A stretch of 64,000 nucleotides of DNA. Source: Clostridia bacterium (GTDB lineage Bacteria > Bacillota > Clostridia > Christensenellales > Aristaeellaceae). How positions within the stretch are numbered: the stretch's first letter is position 1; every line of letters begins with the position of its first letter. Where the stretch lies: contig JAFYVB010000009.1 in the NCBI GenBank assembly GCA_017549335.1, positions 23,118 through 87,117 on the forward strand, written 5' to 3'. Below, piece by piece: positions 1-9,439 of the stretch. Under the pieces are notes generated by a model. The model saw only the letters and a list, made by a program, of their open reading frames with translations, searched no databases and was not told where the DNA came from. The position numbers and the translations under genes are program-made.

Positions 1-616
1 CCCAGTAGGCGTCCCCCACCATGGTCAGCGGCAAGGTAAAGCCGATCAAAGCTACGGTCAACGCAAGCGCTTTTTCCGTAAGGGTAATGACTTTCTTTTT
101 GTAATCGGCCAGCGTTTTTTCCTCTACATCCGCATCTTCCACACTTGAGAACGCCTTATTGAGGAAAACGGCATGACAGATAGCGCCTGCCGTATAAAAT
201 ACCATACCAATTAAAAAACCAAGGATGGCTTTGAGAAAGGCAAAATTGCAGATCAGCGCTGCGATCAGGCCCAGCGCCGAGATCCCCACCGCAATCAGCG
301 TTTGATTGCGGTATTGCGCGAGGGCGGACTTGATCAGATGCTGACGCTGCTTATCGGCTTTGGGAAAAGTTTCCTCCTGCGTCAATTCCACTCGCCCGGC
401 AGGAGATTTGCGCTGCCCGCGGAGCAGTTCATCACAGGTGACGTCAAAAATCTCGGCAATCACGGGGATCACAGATAAATCAGGCGCACCCTCGTCCCGC
501 TCCCAGCGACTCACCGTTTTATCGGATACATTCAGCCGCTCCGCCAGATCCTTTTGGGTCATACCGTTTGCTTTGCGCAGTGCAGCAATAAAGGTGCCCA
601 TCGTTTTCTTTTCCAT
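1..616 (-). CDS. XRE-family HTH regulator with membrane domain (partial)
   Basis: This gene runs off the left edge; 205 codons are visible. It starts at the ATG at 614-616 behind an AAAGGAGG ribosome binding site. The N-terminal 65 or so residues are a helix-turn-helix of the XRE/Cro type: the recognition stretch reads NVSDKTVSRWERDEG, and then comes a DELLRG segment typical of Clostridial regulators. After a charged linker there are two hydrophobic stretches of about 20 residues (ALIAVGISALGLIAAL and the following AILGFLIGMVFYTAGA), a charged stretch, and a third at the truncated end. That is the usual plan of small membrane-tethered XRE regulators that sense envelope or transport status. 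The target is unknown. It reads in the same direction as the upstream rsmA operon, 108 bp away, and may have its own promoter in that gap. Confidence 0.85.
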   Translation of the reverse strand, partial: MEKKTMGTFIAALRKANGMTQKDLAERLNVSDKTVSRWERDEGAPDLSVIPVIAEIFDVTCDELLRGQRKSPAGRVELTQEETFPKADKQRQHLIKSALAQYRNQTLIAVGISALGLIAALICNFAFLKAILGFLIGMVFYTAGAICHAVFLNKAFSSVEDADVEEKTLADYKKKVITLTEKALALTVALIGFTLPLTMVGDAYW

Positions 617-698
617 AAGAGTCCTCCTTTGGATGGATTTTGTGCCTTCATTCTAATATTCCGGCAGTGAGAATACCACCCAAACGGCTTGGAATTAC

Positions 699-713
699 TC
701 TCGTATTCCGAGA
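699..713. promoter_or_regulatory. Small inverted repeat upstream of the HTH regulator
   Basis: TCTCG-N5-CGAGA lies in the 108 bp gap between rsmA and the HTH regulator. It could be an autoregulatory operator or a weak hairpin at the end of the long operon. There is no T-run, so a terminator role is not supported. Confidence 0.25.
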
Positions 714-724
714 ATTATGGTTTT

Positions 725-1567
725 TTAGCCTTCATATGCATTGGCAAGGGCAGCAAATTCCGAAAGATTCAGCGCTTCGCCGCGAACGCCGCTGCCCAGC
801 CCGGCACGTTCGATCCAGGCAACAGCCGCCTCGCGATCGATTCGGAAAGCGTTCATCAGATTATTGGTCAGCGTCTTTCTGCGCATGGCAAATGCGGCAT
901 TGACCACGCGGAAAAACAGCTTTTCATCCTTTACGCTCACTGCAGGGGCATCGCGCCACGGCATACAAACAAAGGCGCTGTCCACCTTGGGCGGCGGAGT
1001 AAAGCAGGCGGCGGGCACGATCTGCGCGATCTCCGGTTCGGTGTGATACTGGGCACGCACCGCCAGGGGGCCGTATTCCACCGTGGAGGGTGCTCCCACC
1101 AAACGCTGGGCGGCTTCCTTCTGCACCATGACGTTGATGGACTTGATAGGCAGATTGCTGGAAAGCAGCATCTGCATCAAATCGGTGGTCAGATAATAGG
1201 GAATGTTGGCGACCACATGAAACGCGCCCTTCTCTGCCATGATCTCGGGCAGATTCACCCGCAGGATATCCCCCTGCACGATGCACACGTTATCGTATTT
1301 TTCCAGCTTGATACGCAGGAAAGGCAGCAGCGTTTCGTCGATTTCCACCGCCGTTACGCTTTTGCAGCGCTGGGCAAGAATATTGGTCATGATACCCGCG
1401 CCGGGGCCGACCTCAAGGATATGATCCTCTGCGCCCACTTTTGTTGAATCCACCAGGGAGGCTACCAGCGCCTCATCCTCCAGAAAATTCTGTCCGAGGC
1501 TGTGCTTATGGTGAAATTCACCTTTTTTCTGCGCAGGTTTTCCGTAAAACGGTTTCTTTTTATTCAC
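725..1567 (-). CDS. rsmA: 16S rRNA adenine dimethyltransferase RsmA/KsgA
   Basis: RsmA dimethylates two adjacent adenines near the 3' end of 16S rRNA (A1518/A1519 in E. coli numbering) during small-subunit maturation. The protein (280 aa, usual for the family) has HSLGQNFL at the N-terminus, the SAM loop EVGPGAGIMT, and the catalytic motif IV NIPYYLTT. I chose the GTG at 1565-1567, because it sits 7 nt after GGGAG and 2 bp after the rpe stop; the open frame extends far upstream through rpe but that part is a shadow. It is the last gene of the long housekeeping operon, an unusual place, since rsmA normally neighbours rnmV or ispE. The sequence is full length with no missing motif. Confidence 0.95.
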   Translation of the reverse strand: MNKKKPFYGKPAQKKGEFHHKHSLGQNFLEDEALVASLVDSTKVGAEDHILEVGPGAGIMTNILAQRCKSVTAVEIDETLLPFLRIKLEKYDNVCIVQGDILRVNLPEIMAEKGAFHVVANIPYYLTTDLMQMLLSSNLPIKSINVMVQKEAAQRLVGAPSTVEYGPLAVRAQYHTEPEIAQIVPAACFTPPPKVDSAFVCMPWRDAPAVSVKDEKLFFRVVNAAFAMRRKTLTNNLMNAFRIDREAAVAWIERAGLGSGVRGEALNLSEFAALANAYEG

Positions 1568-1569
1568 AG

Positions 1570-2214
1570 TCAATCTCCCAATGCTTTGCAGGCCTTGACC
1601 ACTGCCGCGGGATCTTCCGCCTTGAGCAGCGCCGTGCCCATTACCAGCGCATCCGCGCCTGCGGCGACGGCTTCCTTTGCTGTTTCGGCGTTGATGCCGC
1701 CGTCCACCATGATCTGCCCCTGATAGCCCATCTCGCGCAGCGCACGGATTTTGGGCATCATATCCGGCATAAATTTCTGCCCGCCGAAGCCCGGCTCCAC
1801 CGTCATCACCAGCACCAGATCGCACAGCGGCAAAAGATCACGGATCGCTTCCGCATCCGTCCCGGGCTTTACGGAAACGCCCGCCTTGATGCCTTTTTCG
1901 CGGATGTGCCCAAGAATCTCCTGCACATTTCCGGGAATCTCGGCATGGATCGTCACCGCGCCTGCACCGTTTGCAATGAAGGTATCAATATAGTTTTCGG
2001 GATGATCCATCATCAGATGCACGTCCTGATGATAGCAAGGAAACTCCTTTTTCAGCGCAGCCGACACAGCAGGGCCAAAGGATAAATTGGGCACGAAGTG
2101 CGCATCCATGATGTCCACGTGCAGGCTGTCCACGCCGGCTTCCTGCATCCGACGCACGTCAGCACCCATATTCAGCACGTCGCTTGCCAAAATAGACGAT
2201 AAAATCTCAATCAT
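1570..2214 (-). CDS. rpe: Ribulose-phosphate 3-epimerase
   Basis: This enzyme interconverts ribulose 5-phosphate and xylulose 5-phosphate in the pentose phosphate pathway. The 214 aa TIM barrel shows the family motifs: SILASD near the start, HVDIMDAHFVPNLSFGP, HLMMDHPE, VLVMTVEPGFGGQKF and MVDGGIN with the metal-binding His/Asp residues in place. The start is the ATG at 2212-2214, which overlaps the rsgA end by 8 bp, so it is translationally coupled. In Bacillus subtilis the orthologous operon has the same rsgA-rpe order. Confidence 0.96.
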   Translation of the reverse strand: MIEILSSILASDVLNMGADVRRMQEAGVDSLHVDIMDAHFVPNLSFGPAVSAALKKEFPCYHQDVHLMMDHPENYIDTFIANGAGAVTIHAEIPGNVQEILGHIREKGIKAGVSVKPGTDAEAIRDLLPLCDLVLVMTVEPGFGGQKFMPDMMPKIRALREMGYQGQIMVDGGINAETAKEAVAAGADALVMGTALLKAEDPAAVVKACKALGD

Positions 2215-3082
2215 AGCGTTCCCTCCATAGCTGACGTGTTTTTTCAAGCAATTGACGGTAGCGTTCCACGCGCACGGCGCTGAGCTTTCCTTCCTGCACG
2301 GCACGACTCACGGCACAGCCGGGTTCGTTTCCGTGATAGCAAGGCTGAAAGCGGCACTCGCCCAGATAATCGGCAAACTCAGGATAATACTCCATCAGTT
2401 CGGCGGGATCCATCACCTGTTCAAACTCAAACAGACTGAAGCCCGGGGTATCCATCACCCGCAGGCCGTCGATCTCAAGAAGCGCTGCGTGGCGGGTGGT
2501 ATGCTTGCCGCGCTCGATGCGGCTGATATCCCCCGTTTCAAGGCTGAGCCCCAGCAACGCGTTGAGCAGCGTGCTTTTACCCACACCCGACTGTCCGGCA
2601 AAGCAGGTGGTCTCCCCGCGCATGATCTCTTTGAGCGCATCCAGTCCCTCTGCCTTATGCGCGCTGACGCGCAGGATCTGCACATCGGCATTCGCATAAT
2701 CGCGCGTTGCTTCTTCAATGGCACTTTCACCCAGGTCGCACTTATTGCAGACGATGACCGTTTTCATATTCTGCATTTTGGCGCCCAGAAGCAGCTTATC
2801 GATCAGCAGCCAATCGGGCGCGGGCGCGGGCGCAAGCACCAGCGCAAGCAGCGTAATATTGGCAACCGGCGGACGCAGGCACTCGCTTTGACGGGGCAGG
2901 ATCTCCTCCAGCCATCCGTGTTCATCGCCGGTGCCCGGCGTAAAATCCACCAGATCGCCGACAAGCGGTTTTACATGCTGGCGGCGGAATTTCTTCTTTG
3001 CCCGCAGCACATATTCCGCTTTATCCTCGCCGCGCACGGTATAAAGCCCGCCGCGGCCTTCTATGATCTGACCTTTCATCAT
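2207..3082 (-). CDS. rsgA: Ribosome small-subunit-dependent GTPase RsgA
   Basis: RsgA is a circularly permuted GTPase that acts late in 30S assembly. In order the 291 aa protein has an N-terminal OB fold, the permuted G domain with G4 (NKCD) before the P-loop GQSGVGKSTLLNALL and the switch motif DTPGF, then a C-terminal zinc-binding segment with ECRFQPCYHGNEPGC. The start ATG overlaps the prkC stop as ATGA; a second ATG one codon later is equally possible. Its position directly after the kinase/phosphatase pair is conserved in Firmicutes, where RsgA (CpgA) is a substrate of PrkC. Confidence 0.96.
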   Translation of the reverse strand: MMKGQIIEGRGGLYTVRGEDKAEYVLRAKKKFRRQHVKPLVGDLVDFTPGTGDEHGWLEEILPRQSECLRPPVANITLLALVLAPAPAPDWLLIDKLLLGAKMQNMKTVIVCNKCDLGESAIEEATRDYANADVQILRVSAHKAEGLDALKEIMRGETTCFAGQSGVGKSTLLNALLGLSLETGDISRIERGKHTTRHAALLEIDGLRVMDTPGFSLFEFEQVMDPAELMEYYPEFADYLGECRFQPCYHGNEPGCAVSRAVQEGKLSAVRVERYRQLLEKTRQLWRERYD

Positions 3083-4782
3083 TGCGCTTGACCTTCCTGA
3101 GGCTGCTGAGTGGCAGCGGGCGCCGCCGTATTCGCAGGCTTTGGCACATACACCAGCAGGGTGATTTTTTCGTTATACATCACACGCTCACCGGATTTGG
3201 GCTGCTGATCGGCAATACGCTCGTACTGCATCTCATCGGCTGTGGGATACTCCACAAACTGTAGACTGATCAGCCCCGTCTGGTCAGCCAGCGTGATCGC
3301 CTGACTGCGGGTGAGCCCCACAAAAGGAGGCACGGTCACGCTGCCGCTGATCACCACCTGTACGATCTCGCCGTAAGCCAGCATTTCGCCCTTGGCAGGC
3401 GTTTGCTCAATCACGGTATTGAGCGGCTTTTCGGAATCTGCATACTGGGTAACCAGGAGATTGAAACCGTACTTCTCCGCTTCGATCCTGGCTTCTTCCA
3501 GAGAGTAGCCCGTCAGCTGGGGTACACCCTGTTCCTTGGGGCCCGTGCTGACGGTGATGACGATCACGTCGCCCCGCTTCATCTCATACTGATATTCACG
3601 GGACTGCAAAATAACGTGACCCGCAGGCACTTTATCATCGCTTTGGCGCACCACTTCCACGATAAGACCGCTTTCGCGGCCGATCCTGATGGCTTCCTTC
3701 TCGGTTTCACCCAGCAGGAAAGGCGCAGTGGTGGCATTGACGATATCCGATACGATGCGCACCGTGCCCCAGGCAAGGCCGCCAAGGATCAGCACCGTCA
3801 AAAGCAGCACGATGGCTATATTGCCCATGCGCTTTTTCTTTTTGCGGCGCGCAGCGGCGGCATTTGTACGCACACCTGCATTGGTGTTTGTATTGGTAGC
3901 AGTGTTGGTCTGCGTACGCATATCCGTTGTCTGCGTATACCCAAGACCGGTATCGGGAATATCGGGATGGTTGAGCGCCGCGCGGATGGCACGGGCCATA
4001 TCCGCTGCGCTGTGATAACGGTTATTCGGATCTTTGTTCAGCGCCGCAAGAACAACGCGCTCCATGGCAGGAGACACCTGCTCGTTCACCGTACGCAGAG
4101 GCTGAGGCAAAGAAGAAATATGCTGCAGGGCAATCGCCACGGGCGTGTCCCCGTCAAAGGGCACTTTTCCCGTAAGCATTTCATACATCACAACGCCCAC
4201 GCTGTACACGTCGCTGGCAAAGCTTACGTCATCACCCCGTGCCTGTTCGGGAGAGAAATAATGGGCCGAACCCATCACGCTGTCGTTTTTGCTCAGCGTG
4301 TTACTGCCGGCCACGCGGGCAATGCCGAAATCCGCCACCTTGATATGGCCTTCGGCATTCACAAGAATGTTGGCAGGCTTGATATCGCGGTGGATGATGC
4401 CGTTGCTGTGGGCGTGCTGCAAGGCAGAGAGAATGCGGATGGCGATCTGCGACACCACGGATTCAGGCAGCTTGCCTTTCTCCGCAATGACCGCCTTAAG
4501 CGTTCTGCCGTGCATATATTCAAGCACCAAATAATGATAACCGTCTTCCTCGCCCACGTCCAGCAGGTTGACAATATTATGATGGCTCATTTTACTGGCA
4601 GCCAGCGCTTCACGGCGGAAACGCTGGATAAATTCCTGATCGCCGCTGAATTCGGGACGCAGGATCTTCACCGCCACGTCATGCTCCGTGCGCATATCCT
4701 TGGCACGGAATACCAGCGCCATGCCGCCCTTGCCGATGAACTCCTCCAGCTGATACCGCTGGGCAAACACATGACCGATCAT
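3079..4782 (-). CDS. prkC: PASTA-domain Ser/Thr protein kinase
   Basis: This is the membrane Hanks-type kinase that senses peptidoglycan fragments and controls growth and wall synthesis. The kinase domain covers about residues 1-270: glycine loop GKGGMA, catalytic Lys39 in VAVK, HRDIKPANI, DFG and SPEQARG. A Lys/Arg-rich stop (RRKKKKR) precedes one membrane helix near residue 330. The extracellular part holds three PASTA repeats and a short Pro/Gln tail. At 567 aa it is a little shorter than Bacillus PrkC. It overlaps prpC and rsgA by 4 bp each, so kinase, phosphatase and probable substrate are made together. Confidence 0.96.
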   Translation of the reverse strand: MIGHVFAQRYQLEEFIGKGGMALVFRAKDMRTEHDVAVKILRPEFSGDQEFIQRFRREALAASKMSHHNIVNLLDVGEEDGYHYLVLEYMHGRTLKAVIAEKGKLPESVVSQIAIRILSALQHAHSNGIIHRDIKPANILVNAEGHIKVADFGIARVAGSNTLSKNDSVMGSAHYFSPEQARGDDVSFASDVYSVGVVMYEMLTGKVPFDGDTPVAIALQHISSLPQPLRTVNEQVSPAMERVVLAALNKDPNNRYHSAADMARAIRAALNHPDIPDTGLGYTQTTDMRTQTNTATNTNTNAGVRTNAAAARRKKKKRMGNIAIVLLLTVLILGGLAWGTVRIVSDIVNATTAPFLLGETEKEAIRIGRESGLIVEVVRQSDDKVPAGHVILQSREYQYEMKRGDVIVITVSTGPKEQGVPQLTGYSLEEARIEAEKYGFNLLVTQYADSEKPLNTVIEQTPAKGEMLAYGEIVQVVISGSVTVPPFVGLTRSQAITLADQTGLISLQFVEYPTADEMQYERIADQQPKSGERVMYNEKITLLVYVPKPANTAAPAATQQPQEGQAQ

Positions 4783-5486
4783 GCTTCTACCTCCAGCAGC
4801 ATTGCACTGATATTGTCCTTGCCGCCGCCCTCCAGCGCCAGCTGCAAGAGCTGCAGCACAGCTTCCTTAGGGAGGTGCATCACAAGCGTCTGTATGATCC
4901 TGTCATCCTCCACCATATCCGTCAGACCGTCGGAGCAAAGGAGCCACAGATCGCCTTTATTTTTGATGATCCTGAATACGTCAGGCTGCAGTTTTTCATC
5001 CGTGCCCACAGCCTGCGTGATCACATTGCGGTAGGGATGCGTACGCGCAGCTTCTTCCGTGATGGCGCCCGAGCGTAAAAGCTCGCCCACCATGGAATGA
5101 TCCTCCGTCATCTGACGGAAAGATCTTTCCCGCAGAAGATAAGCGCGGCTGTCGCCCACGTGACCGATATACACATAATCGGGGCCTTCCCACAAAACGG
5201 TCAGCGTGGTGCCCATCCCCCGCATCTCGGGATCGGACAGCTGCTTTTCATACACCTTGGCATTCGCCTGCATGATGGCATCGCGCAGAGCTTCGGTGGA
5301 GGGCTGTCGATCCTTGAGCGCACGCTCAAGCACATCGGCTGTCATGCTGCTGGCGATTTCGCCTGCCAGATGACCGCCCATGCCGTCAGCCAGTATATAC
5401 AGCCCATCAACGATCTGCGAAACGCGGACGGTATCCTCATTCTGCTTTCGCACAAGGCCGGTATGCGTTACAGGATATGCTTTCAT
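4779..5486 (-). CDS. prpC: PP2C-type Ser/Thr phosphatase, partner of PrkC
   Basis: PrpC removes phosphates that PrkC adds. The 235 aa protein is a minimal PPM/PP2C domain with the metal-binding motifs in order: the RKQNEDTV segment, ADGMGGH, VGDSRAYL, TEDHS and CSDGLTDM, then GGGKDNIS near the end. There is no membrane segment, so it acts in the cytosol. It overlaps rlmN and prkC by 4 bp each. Confidence 0.96.
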   Translation of the reverse strand: MKAYPVTHTGLVRKQNEDTVRVSQIVDGLYILADGMGGHLAGEIASSMTADVLERALKDRQPSTEALRDAIMQANAKVYEKQLSDPEMRGMGTTLTVLWEGPDYVYIGHVGDSRAYLLRERSFRQMTEDHSMVGELLRSGAITEEAARTHPYRNVITQAVGTDEKLQPDVFRIIKNKGDLWLLCSDGLTDMVEDDRIIQTLVMHLPKEAVLQLLQLALEGGGKDNISAMLLEVEA

Positions 5487-6535
5487 TTTGCATCCTCCTG
5501 ACCCTTTAAATGCTTGCGGCGCAACTGACCGCAGGCGCCGTCGATATCATCGCCCATTTCGCGGCGGCGGGTGACCGAAATATGCCGGTCGCTCAATTCC
5601 TGCATAAAGCGGTTGATCGCCCGCTCGTCACAGCCCTTGAGGGCATTTTCCTCCACCGAATTAAGAGGGATCACATTCACATGGCACTGCATACCGCGCA
5701 GGCGGGAAGCCAGCTCGGCTGCGTGCTCGGGAAGAGAATTCAGTTTATCCACCAGCGCGTATTCAAAAATCACGCGGCGGCCCGTTTTGTCAATATAATT
5801 GCGGCAGGCCTTGAGCACGTCCTCCATTTTATACGCCTTGGCAACGGGCATCAGCTGTTTGCGAATGTCATCGTTGGGCGCATGGAGGGACAGCGAAAGC
5901 GTAACGGGCAGTTTTTCTTCCGCCAGTTCGTACATTTTGGGCACAAGGCCGCAGGTGCTCAAAGAGATATGCCTAAGGCCGATATTCAGCCCCTTTTCAT
6001 GGCTGACCAGCCGCAAAAAACGCATAACCTCATCGTAATTGTCCAGCGGCTCGCCGCTGCCCATGAGCACCAGATTGGAAATATGATCGCCGGGGATCAT
6101 TTTGGATGCGCACAGCACCTCGCCCATCATTTCGGCGGCGGTGAGATTGCGCACGCAGCCTTCCAGCGTGCTGGCGCAAAAAGCACACCCCATGCGGCAG
6201 CCCACCTGTGTGGACAGGCACAGCGTATAGCCGTGATGATAGTGCATCAGCACCCCCTCCACGCAGTTGCCATCGCCCATGGCATACAAAAGCTTGCAGG
6301 TGTCGTCAAGCTGCGACCGCTTCTGAGAAAGCACGGTCACAGGCTGATCGATATACTGCATTTTCAGCTTTTCGCGCAGCTCCTTGGAGAGATTGGTCAT
6401 CTCGTCAAAGCCCGCGCCCTTGTGCAGCCAGGAAAAGATCTGTCCCGCCCGGAAGGCAGGCAGCCCCAGAGTTTTCATCTCCGCTGCCAGCTCCTCGGGA
6501 AACAGCCCCAGCAATTCCTTTTTCACATTATCCAA
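5483..6535 (-). CDS. rlmN: 23S rRNA/tRNA adenine-C2 methyltransferase RlmN
   Basis: RlmN is a radical-SAM enzyme that methylates C2 of A2503 in 23S rRNA and A37 of some tRNAs. The radical-SAM cluster motif is CRMGCAFC (C-x3-C-x2-C), followed by GSGEPLDNYD and the C-terminal ACGQL that carries the methyl-carrier cysteine. Length is 350 aa, normal for the family. The protein ends with an extra basic tail. It overlaps rsmB by 8 bp and prpC by 4 bp within the operon. Confidence 0.96.
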   Translation of the reverse strand: MDNVKKELLGLFPEELAAEMKTLGLPAFRAGQIFSWLHKGAGFDEMTNLSKELREKLKMQYIDQPVTVLSQKRSQLDDTCKLLYAMGDGNCVEGVLMHYHHGYTLCLSTQVGCRMGCAFCASTLEGCVRNLTAAEMMGEVLCASKMIPGDHISNLVLMGSGEPLDNYDEVMRFLRLVSHEKGLNIGLRHISLSTCGLVPKMYELAEEKLPVTLSLSLHAPNDDIRKQLMPVAKAYKMEDVLKACRNYIDKTGRRVIFEYALVDKLNSLPEHAAELASRLRGMQCHVNVIPLNSVEENALKGCDERAINRFMQELSDRHISVTRRREMGDDIDGACGQLRRKHLKGQEDAK

Positions 6536-8033
6536 TGCGCTTCATCCTCGCAACAAAGAATCCTTCCACGCCGTCGCGGCAGGGAAGCAGCTGCAAACCG
6601 TATTCACCCGCCTGATTCCGAAGCTTTTCCGGAATGCTTTCGGGGAGCGTATCCATTTGGAACTCGGGATGTTTCGCCAGGAAACCCTTGATCTGCCGCT
6701 CGTTTTCATCCTTGAGGATGGAGCAGGTGGAGTATACAAACGTTCCGCCCTTTTTGACGTAGCGGCAGCAGGTATCCAAAAGCTTACGCTGGGTATTGAC
6801 CAGTTCGGCTACGCTTTCCTTGGTGTGACGGTACTTGACGTCGGGCTTGTCATCCATTACGCCAAGGCCGGTGCAGGGCGCATCCAGCAGCACAGCGTCC
6901 ATGCTGTCGATCATATCGTCGCGCAGCACGGAGGCGTCGCGAGCGCCGACGCGCACATTATCCAGATTCAGTCTGCGTACGGCTGCACGGATCAGATCGG
7001 CGCGGTGCTGATGCAGATCCCACGCATGTATACGGCCCGTGCCCTCCATGCGCTCCGCCATGTACGCCGTCTTACCGCCGGGGGCGGCGCAGCAATCCAG
7101 TACGTTCATGCCGCGCTTGACGTTCACAGCCTCGGCAGCAATCATACTGCCCTCGCCCTGAATGGAGAATACGCCGGACAGGAACTCGCTGTCGCGGGCG
7201 ATCTGCATGGCGCCGAACACACGCACGGCGCCGGGCATGATGCCCGCTTCCTTTTCCCATACCTTGCGGTCAAGCCCTCTTTTGAATTCTGCTTCCCGAC
7301 CGAAGGTGGGACGCAATGTAATGAAATGCTTTTCCGTGCGGAAGGAAGCAATCTCACCGGCCAGCGCTTCGCCGTAGTCCTCCGTCAGCTGCTGTGCCAG
7401 CCATTCGGGCATGGAATACTTGATGGACAGAAACTTGGCGCCCTCGCTTTCCTTGGGCCAGACGATGTTATCCTTGCCCTCCGCCAGACGGCGCAGCACA
7501 GCGTTGACCATACCGGCCAGCGGCTCCATGCCGATATCGCGGGTAAGCTTCACGCCCTCGTTGACAGCGGCGCTGTCGGGCACGCGGTCATGAAGCAGGA
7601 TCTGGCAGGCAGCGGTACGCAAAATATTGCGCACACGGCTTTCCACCGCATCGGCGTCACGCAGATACTGAGAAAGAGCGTAATCGATCATGTACAGATT
7701 TTCCAGCGTTCTGTATACGATACTGGCGCACAGACGGCGGTCCAGCTGATTGAGGTTCACTTCGCTCAGACGCTCATCCAGCGAAAGGGAGGCGTAGGCG
7801 TCCGCATTGAGCACGTCGCACACCACATTGAGCGCCACGCGGCGGGGATTGGCATTGCTGCGGGGCATAACGGGGCCGCGCATTTCAGGCTTGTCGGCAT
7901 AGGGACGGGGACGGGGAGCGGCGTTTTTCATGCCGGGCTTTCCCGTGCCGGGACGGGCATTGCGGGGTCTGTCCCCCTGAGGACGCTGGGAGCGGAAATT
8001 GCTGCTGCCGGGTTTATTCTGCATCGGTTTCAA
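6528..8033 (-). CDS. rsmB: 16S rRNA cytosine-C5 methyltransferase RsmB
   Basis: RsmB methylates C967 of 16S rRNA. The protein has a NusB-like RNA-binding domain (about residues 55-200), then the SAM domain with LDCCAAPGGKT, DAPCTGLG and the catalytic YSTCSI. At 501 aa it is longer than usual because of a basic, Pro/Gly/Arg-rich N-terminal extension of about 55 residues, before the normal start region NPRRVALNVV. The extension overlaps the end of fmt by 20 bp; an alternative ATG lies 9 bp downstream at 8024. The extension probably helps RNA binding, but that is an inference. Confidence 0.93.
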   Translation of the reverse strand: MKPMQNKPGSSNFRSQRPQGDRPRNARPGTGKPGMKNAAPRPRPYADKPEMRGPVMPRSNANPRRVALNVVCDVLNADAYASLSLDERLSEVNLNQLDRRLCASIVYRTLENLYMIDYALSQYLRDADAVESRVRNILRTAACQILLHDRVPDSAAVNEGVKLTRDIGMEPLAGMVNAVLRRLAEGKDNIVWPKESEGAKFLSIKYSMPEWLAQQLTEDYGEALAGEIASFRTEKHFITLRPTFGREAEFKRGLDRKVWEKEAGIMPGAVRVFGAMQIARDSEFLSGVFSIQGEGSMIAAEAVNVKRGMNVLDCCAAPGGKTAYMAERMEGTGRIHAWDLHQHRADLIRAAVRRLNLDNVRVGARDASVLRDDMIDSMDAVLLDAPCTGLGVMDDKPDVKYRHTKESVAELVNTQRKLLDTCCRYVKKGGTFVYSTCSILKDENERQIKGFLAKHPEFQMDTLPESIPEKLRNQAGEYGLQLLPCRDGVEGFFVARMKRIG

Positions 8034-8952
8034 CGGGAACGATATTCGTCCCTACCTCCATCTTATGTCCGCGCAAGTAATCGCAGGCGTTCATGGCTTT
8101 GCTGCCGGGAGCCTGCATGATCTCGATCTTCAGAGCATCCTTGCCGGTCTTGATCACAAGCCCCTGCTTGGGATCGGCGGTAAGGATGGTACCGGGTTCT
8201 TCATTGCCCTCATGGGCAATCACCTTGGTCTTGAGCACCTTGTAGCCGCCTGCGTAGGCTCCGGGCCAGGGCGTCATGCCGCAGACAAAGTCATGCAGCT
8301 CCTCCGCAGGCTTGCTCAGGTCCATTTTGCCCATTTCCTTTTTCAGCATGGGATAGTAGCTTGCCTTGCTTTCATCCTGCTTTTCCCGGGGACAGGTGCC
8401 GTTTTCCATGGCTTTGAGCGTTTCGATCAAAAGCTCCGCGCCCACCTTGGCCAGACGCCCGGTGAGTTCTCCTGCCGTTTCATAAGGCAGAACGGTCACT
8501 TCGCGCTTGAGCAGAATATCACCGGTATCCATACCCTTGTCCGTCATCATGGTGGTAACGCCCGTGACCTTTTCGCCCTTGATCAGCGCCCAGTTGATGG
8601 GTGCACTGCCGCGGTATTCGGGCAGCAGGGAGGCGTGAACGTTCACCGTGCCAAGGCGCGGGATATCCAGCACTTCCTGAGAAAGAATATGGCCGAAAGC
8701 CGCCGTTACGCACAGATCGGGCGCAAGATTGCGCAGCGGTTCCACGCCGTCCACGCGGGTGCGCAGAGGCTGGAACACAGGAATATCATGCTCCACGGCA
8801 TACTGCTTGACGGGACAGAAGACGATCTTCTTGCCGCGTCCCGAGGGTTTATCGGGCTGACAGAACACACCCACCACATCGTAGCCGTTTTCCACCAGCG
8901 CTTTAAGGGATTCCGCGCCGTAGTCGGGCGTACCCATGAACACAATGCGCAT
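8014..8952 (-). CDS. fmt: Methionyl-tRNA formyltransferase
   Basis: Fmt formylates initiator Met-tRNA with 10-formyl-tetrahydrofolate. The 312 aa protein starts MRIVFMGTPDYGAES and carries the folate-site motif HASLLPEYRGSAPINWA with the catalytic Asn/His/Asp arrangement of the family, followed by a C-terminal OB-like domain that binds tRNA. Its start codon overlaps the def stop as TAATG, so the deformylase and the formyltransferase are coupled. Confidence 0.96.
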   Translation of the reverse strand: MRIVFMGTPDYGAESLKALVENGYDVVGVFCQPDKPSGRGKKIVFCPVKQYAVEHDIPVFQPLRTRVDGVEPLRNLAPDLCVTAAFGHILSQEVLDIPRLGTVNVHASLLPEYRGSAPINWALIKGEKVTGVTTMMTDKGMDTGDILLKREVTVLPYETAGELTGRLAKVGAELLIETLKAMENGTCPREKQDESKASYYPMLKKEMGKMDLSKPAEELHDFVCGMTPWPGAYAGGYKVLKTKVIAHEGNEEPGTILTADPKQGLVIKTGKDALKIEIMQAPGSKAMNACDYLRGHKMEVGTNIVPVETDAE

Positions 8953-9428
8953 TACGCTTCCTCCTCGTCTTCGGGCAGGATCTCATGATCCTCTACGTCA
9001 ATGTAGAGCTTGCCGTCCAGATGATCGATCTCATGACAGAAAGCACGGGCCAAAAGACCTTCGCCCGTCAATTCAAACCACTTGCCGTGACGATCCTGTG
9101 CGCGTACAGTCACCTTATTGGGACGGCGCACGAAGCCCTGACGGCCGGGCTTGCTAAGGCACCCTTCGGGGCCTGCCTGCTCGCCCTCCACGTGGATGAT
9201 CTCGGGGTTGATCAGCTCGATCAGACCGTTTTCGTCATCCACGTCAATGACTACCACACGGCGCAGAATGCCGATCTGCGGCGCGGCAAGGCCCACGCCC
9301 TCGGCTTCATACATGGTATCGGCCATATCGCGCAGAAGCAGCCACAGACGGAGGTTGAACTTTTCCACCTTATGGGACACCTTGCGCAGCGTTTCGTTTT
9401 CAAACAGGATAATTTCTTTCTTGGCCAT
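8952..9428 (-). CDS. def: Peptide deformylase (type 1)
   Basis: Def removes the formyl group from new proteins. All three metal and active-site motifs are present in the 158 aa protein: GVGLAAPQIG, EGCLS and HEIDHLDG. The short insert-free layout fits the type 1 family. It lies 11 bp after priA and overlaps fmt by one base. Confidence 0.97.
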   Translation of the reverse strand: MAKKEIILFENETLRKVSHKVEKFNLRLWLLLRDMADTMYEAEGVGLAAPQIGILRRVVVIDVDDENGLIELINPEIIHVEGEQAGPEGCLSKPGRQGFVRRPNKVTVRAQDRHGKWFELTGEGLLARAFCHEIDHLDGKLYIDVEDHEILPEDEEEA

Positions 9429-9439
9429 TTTTTATCTCC

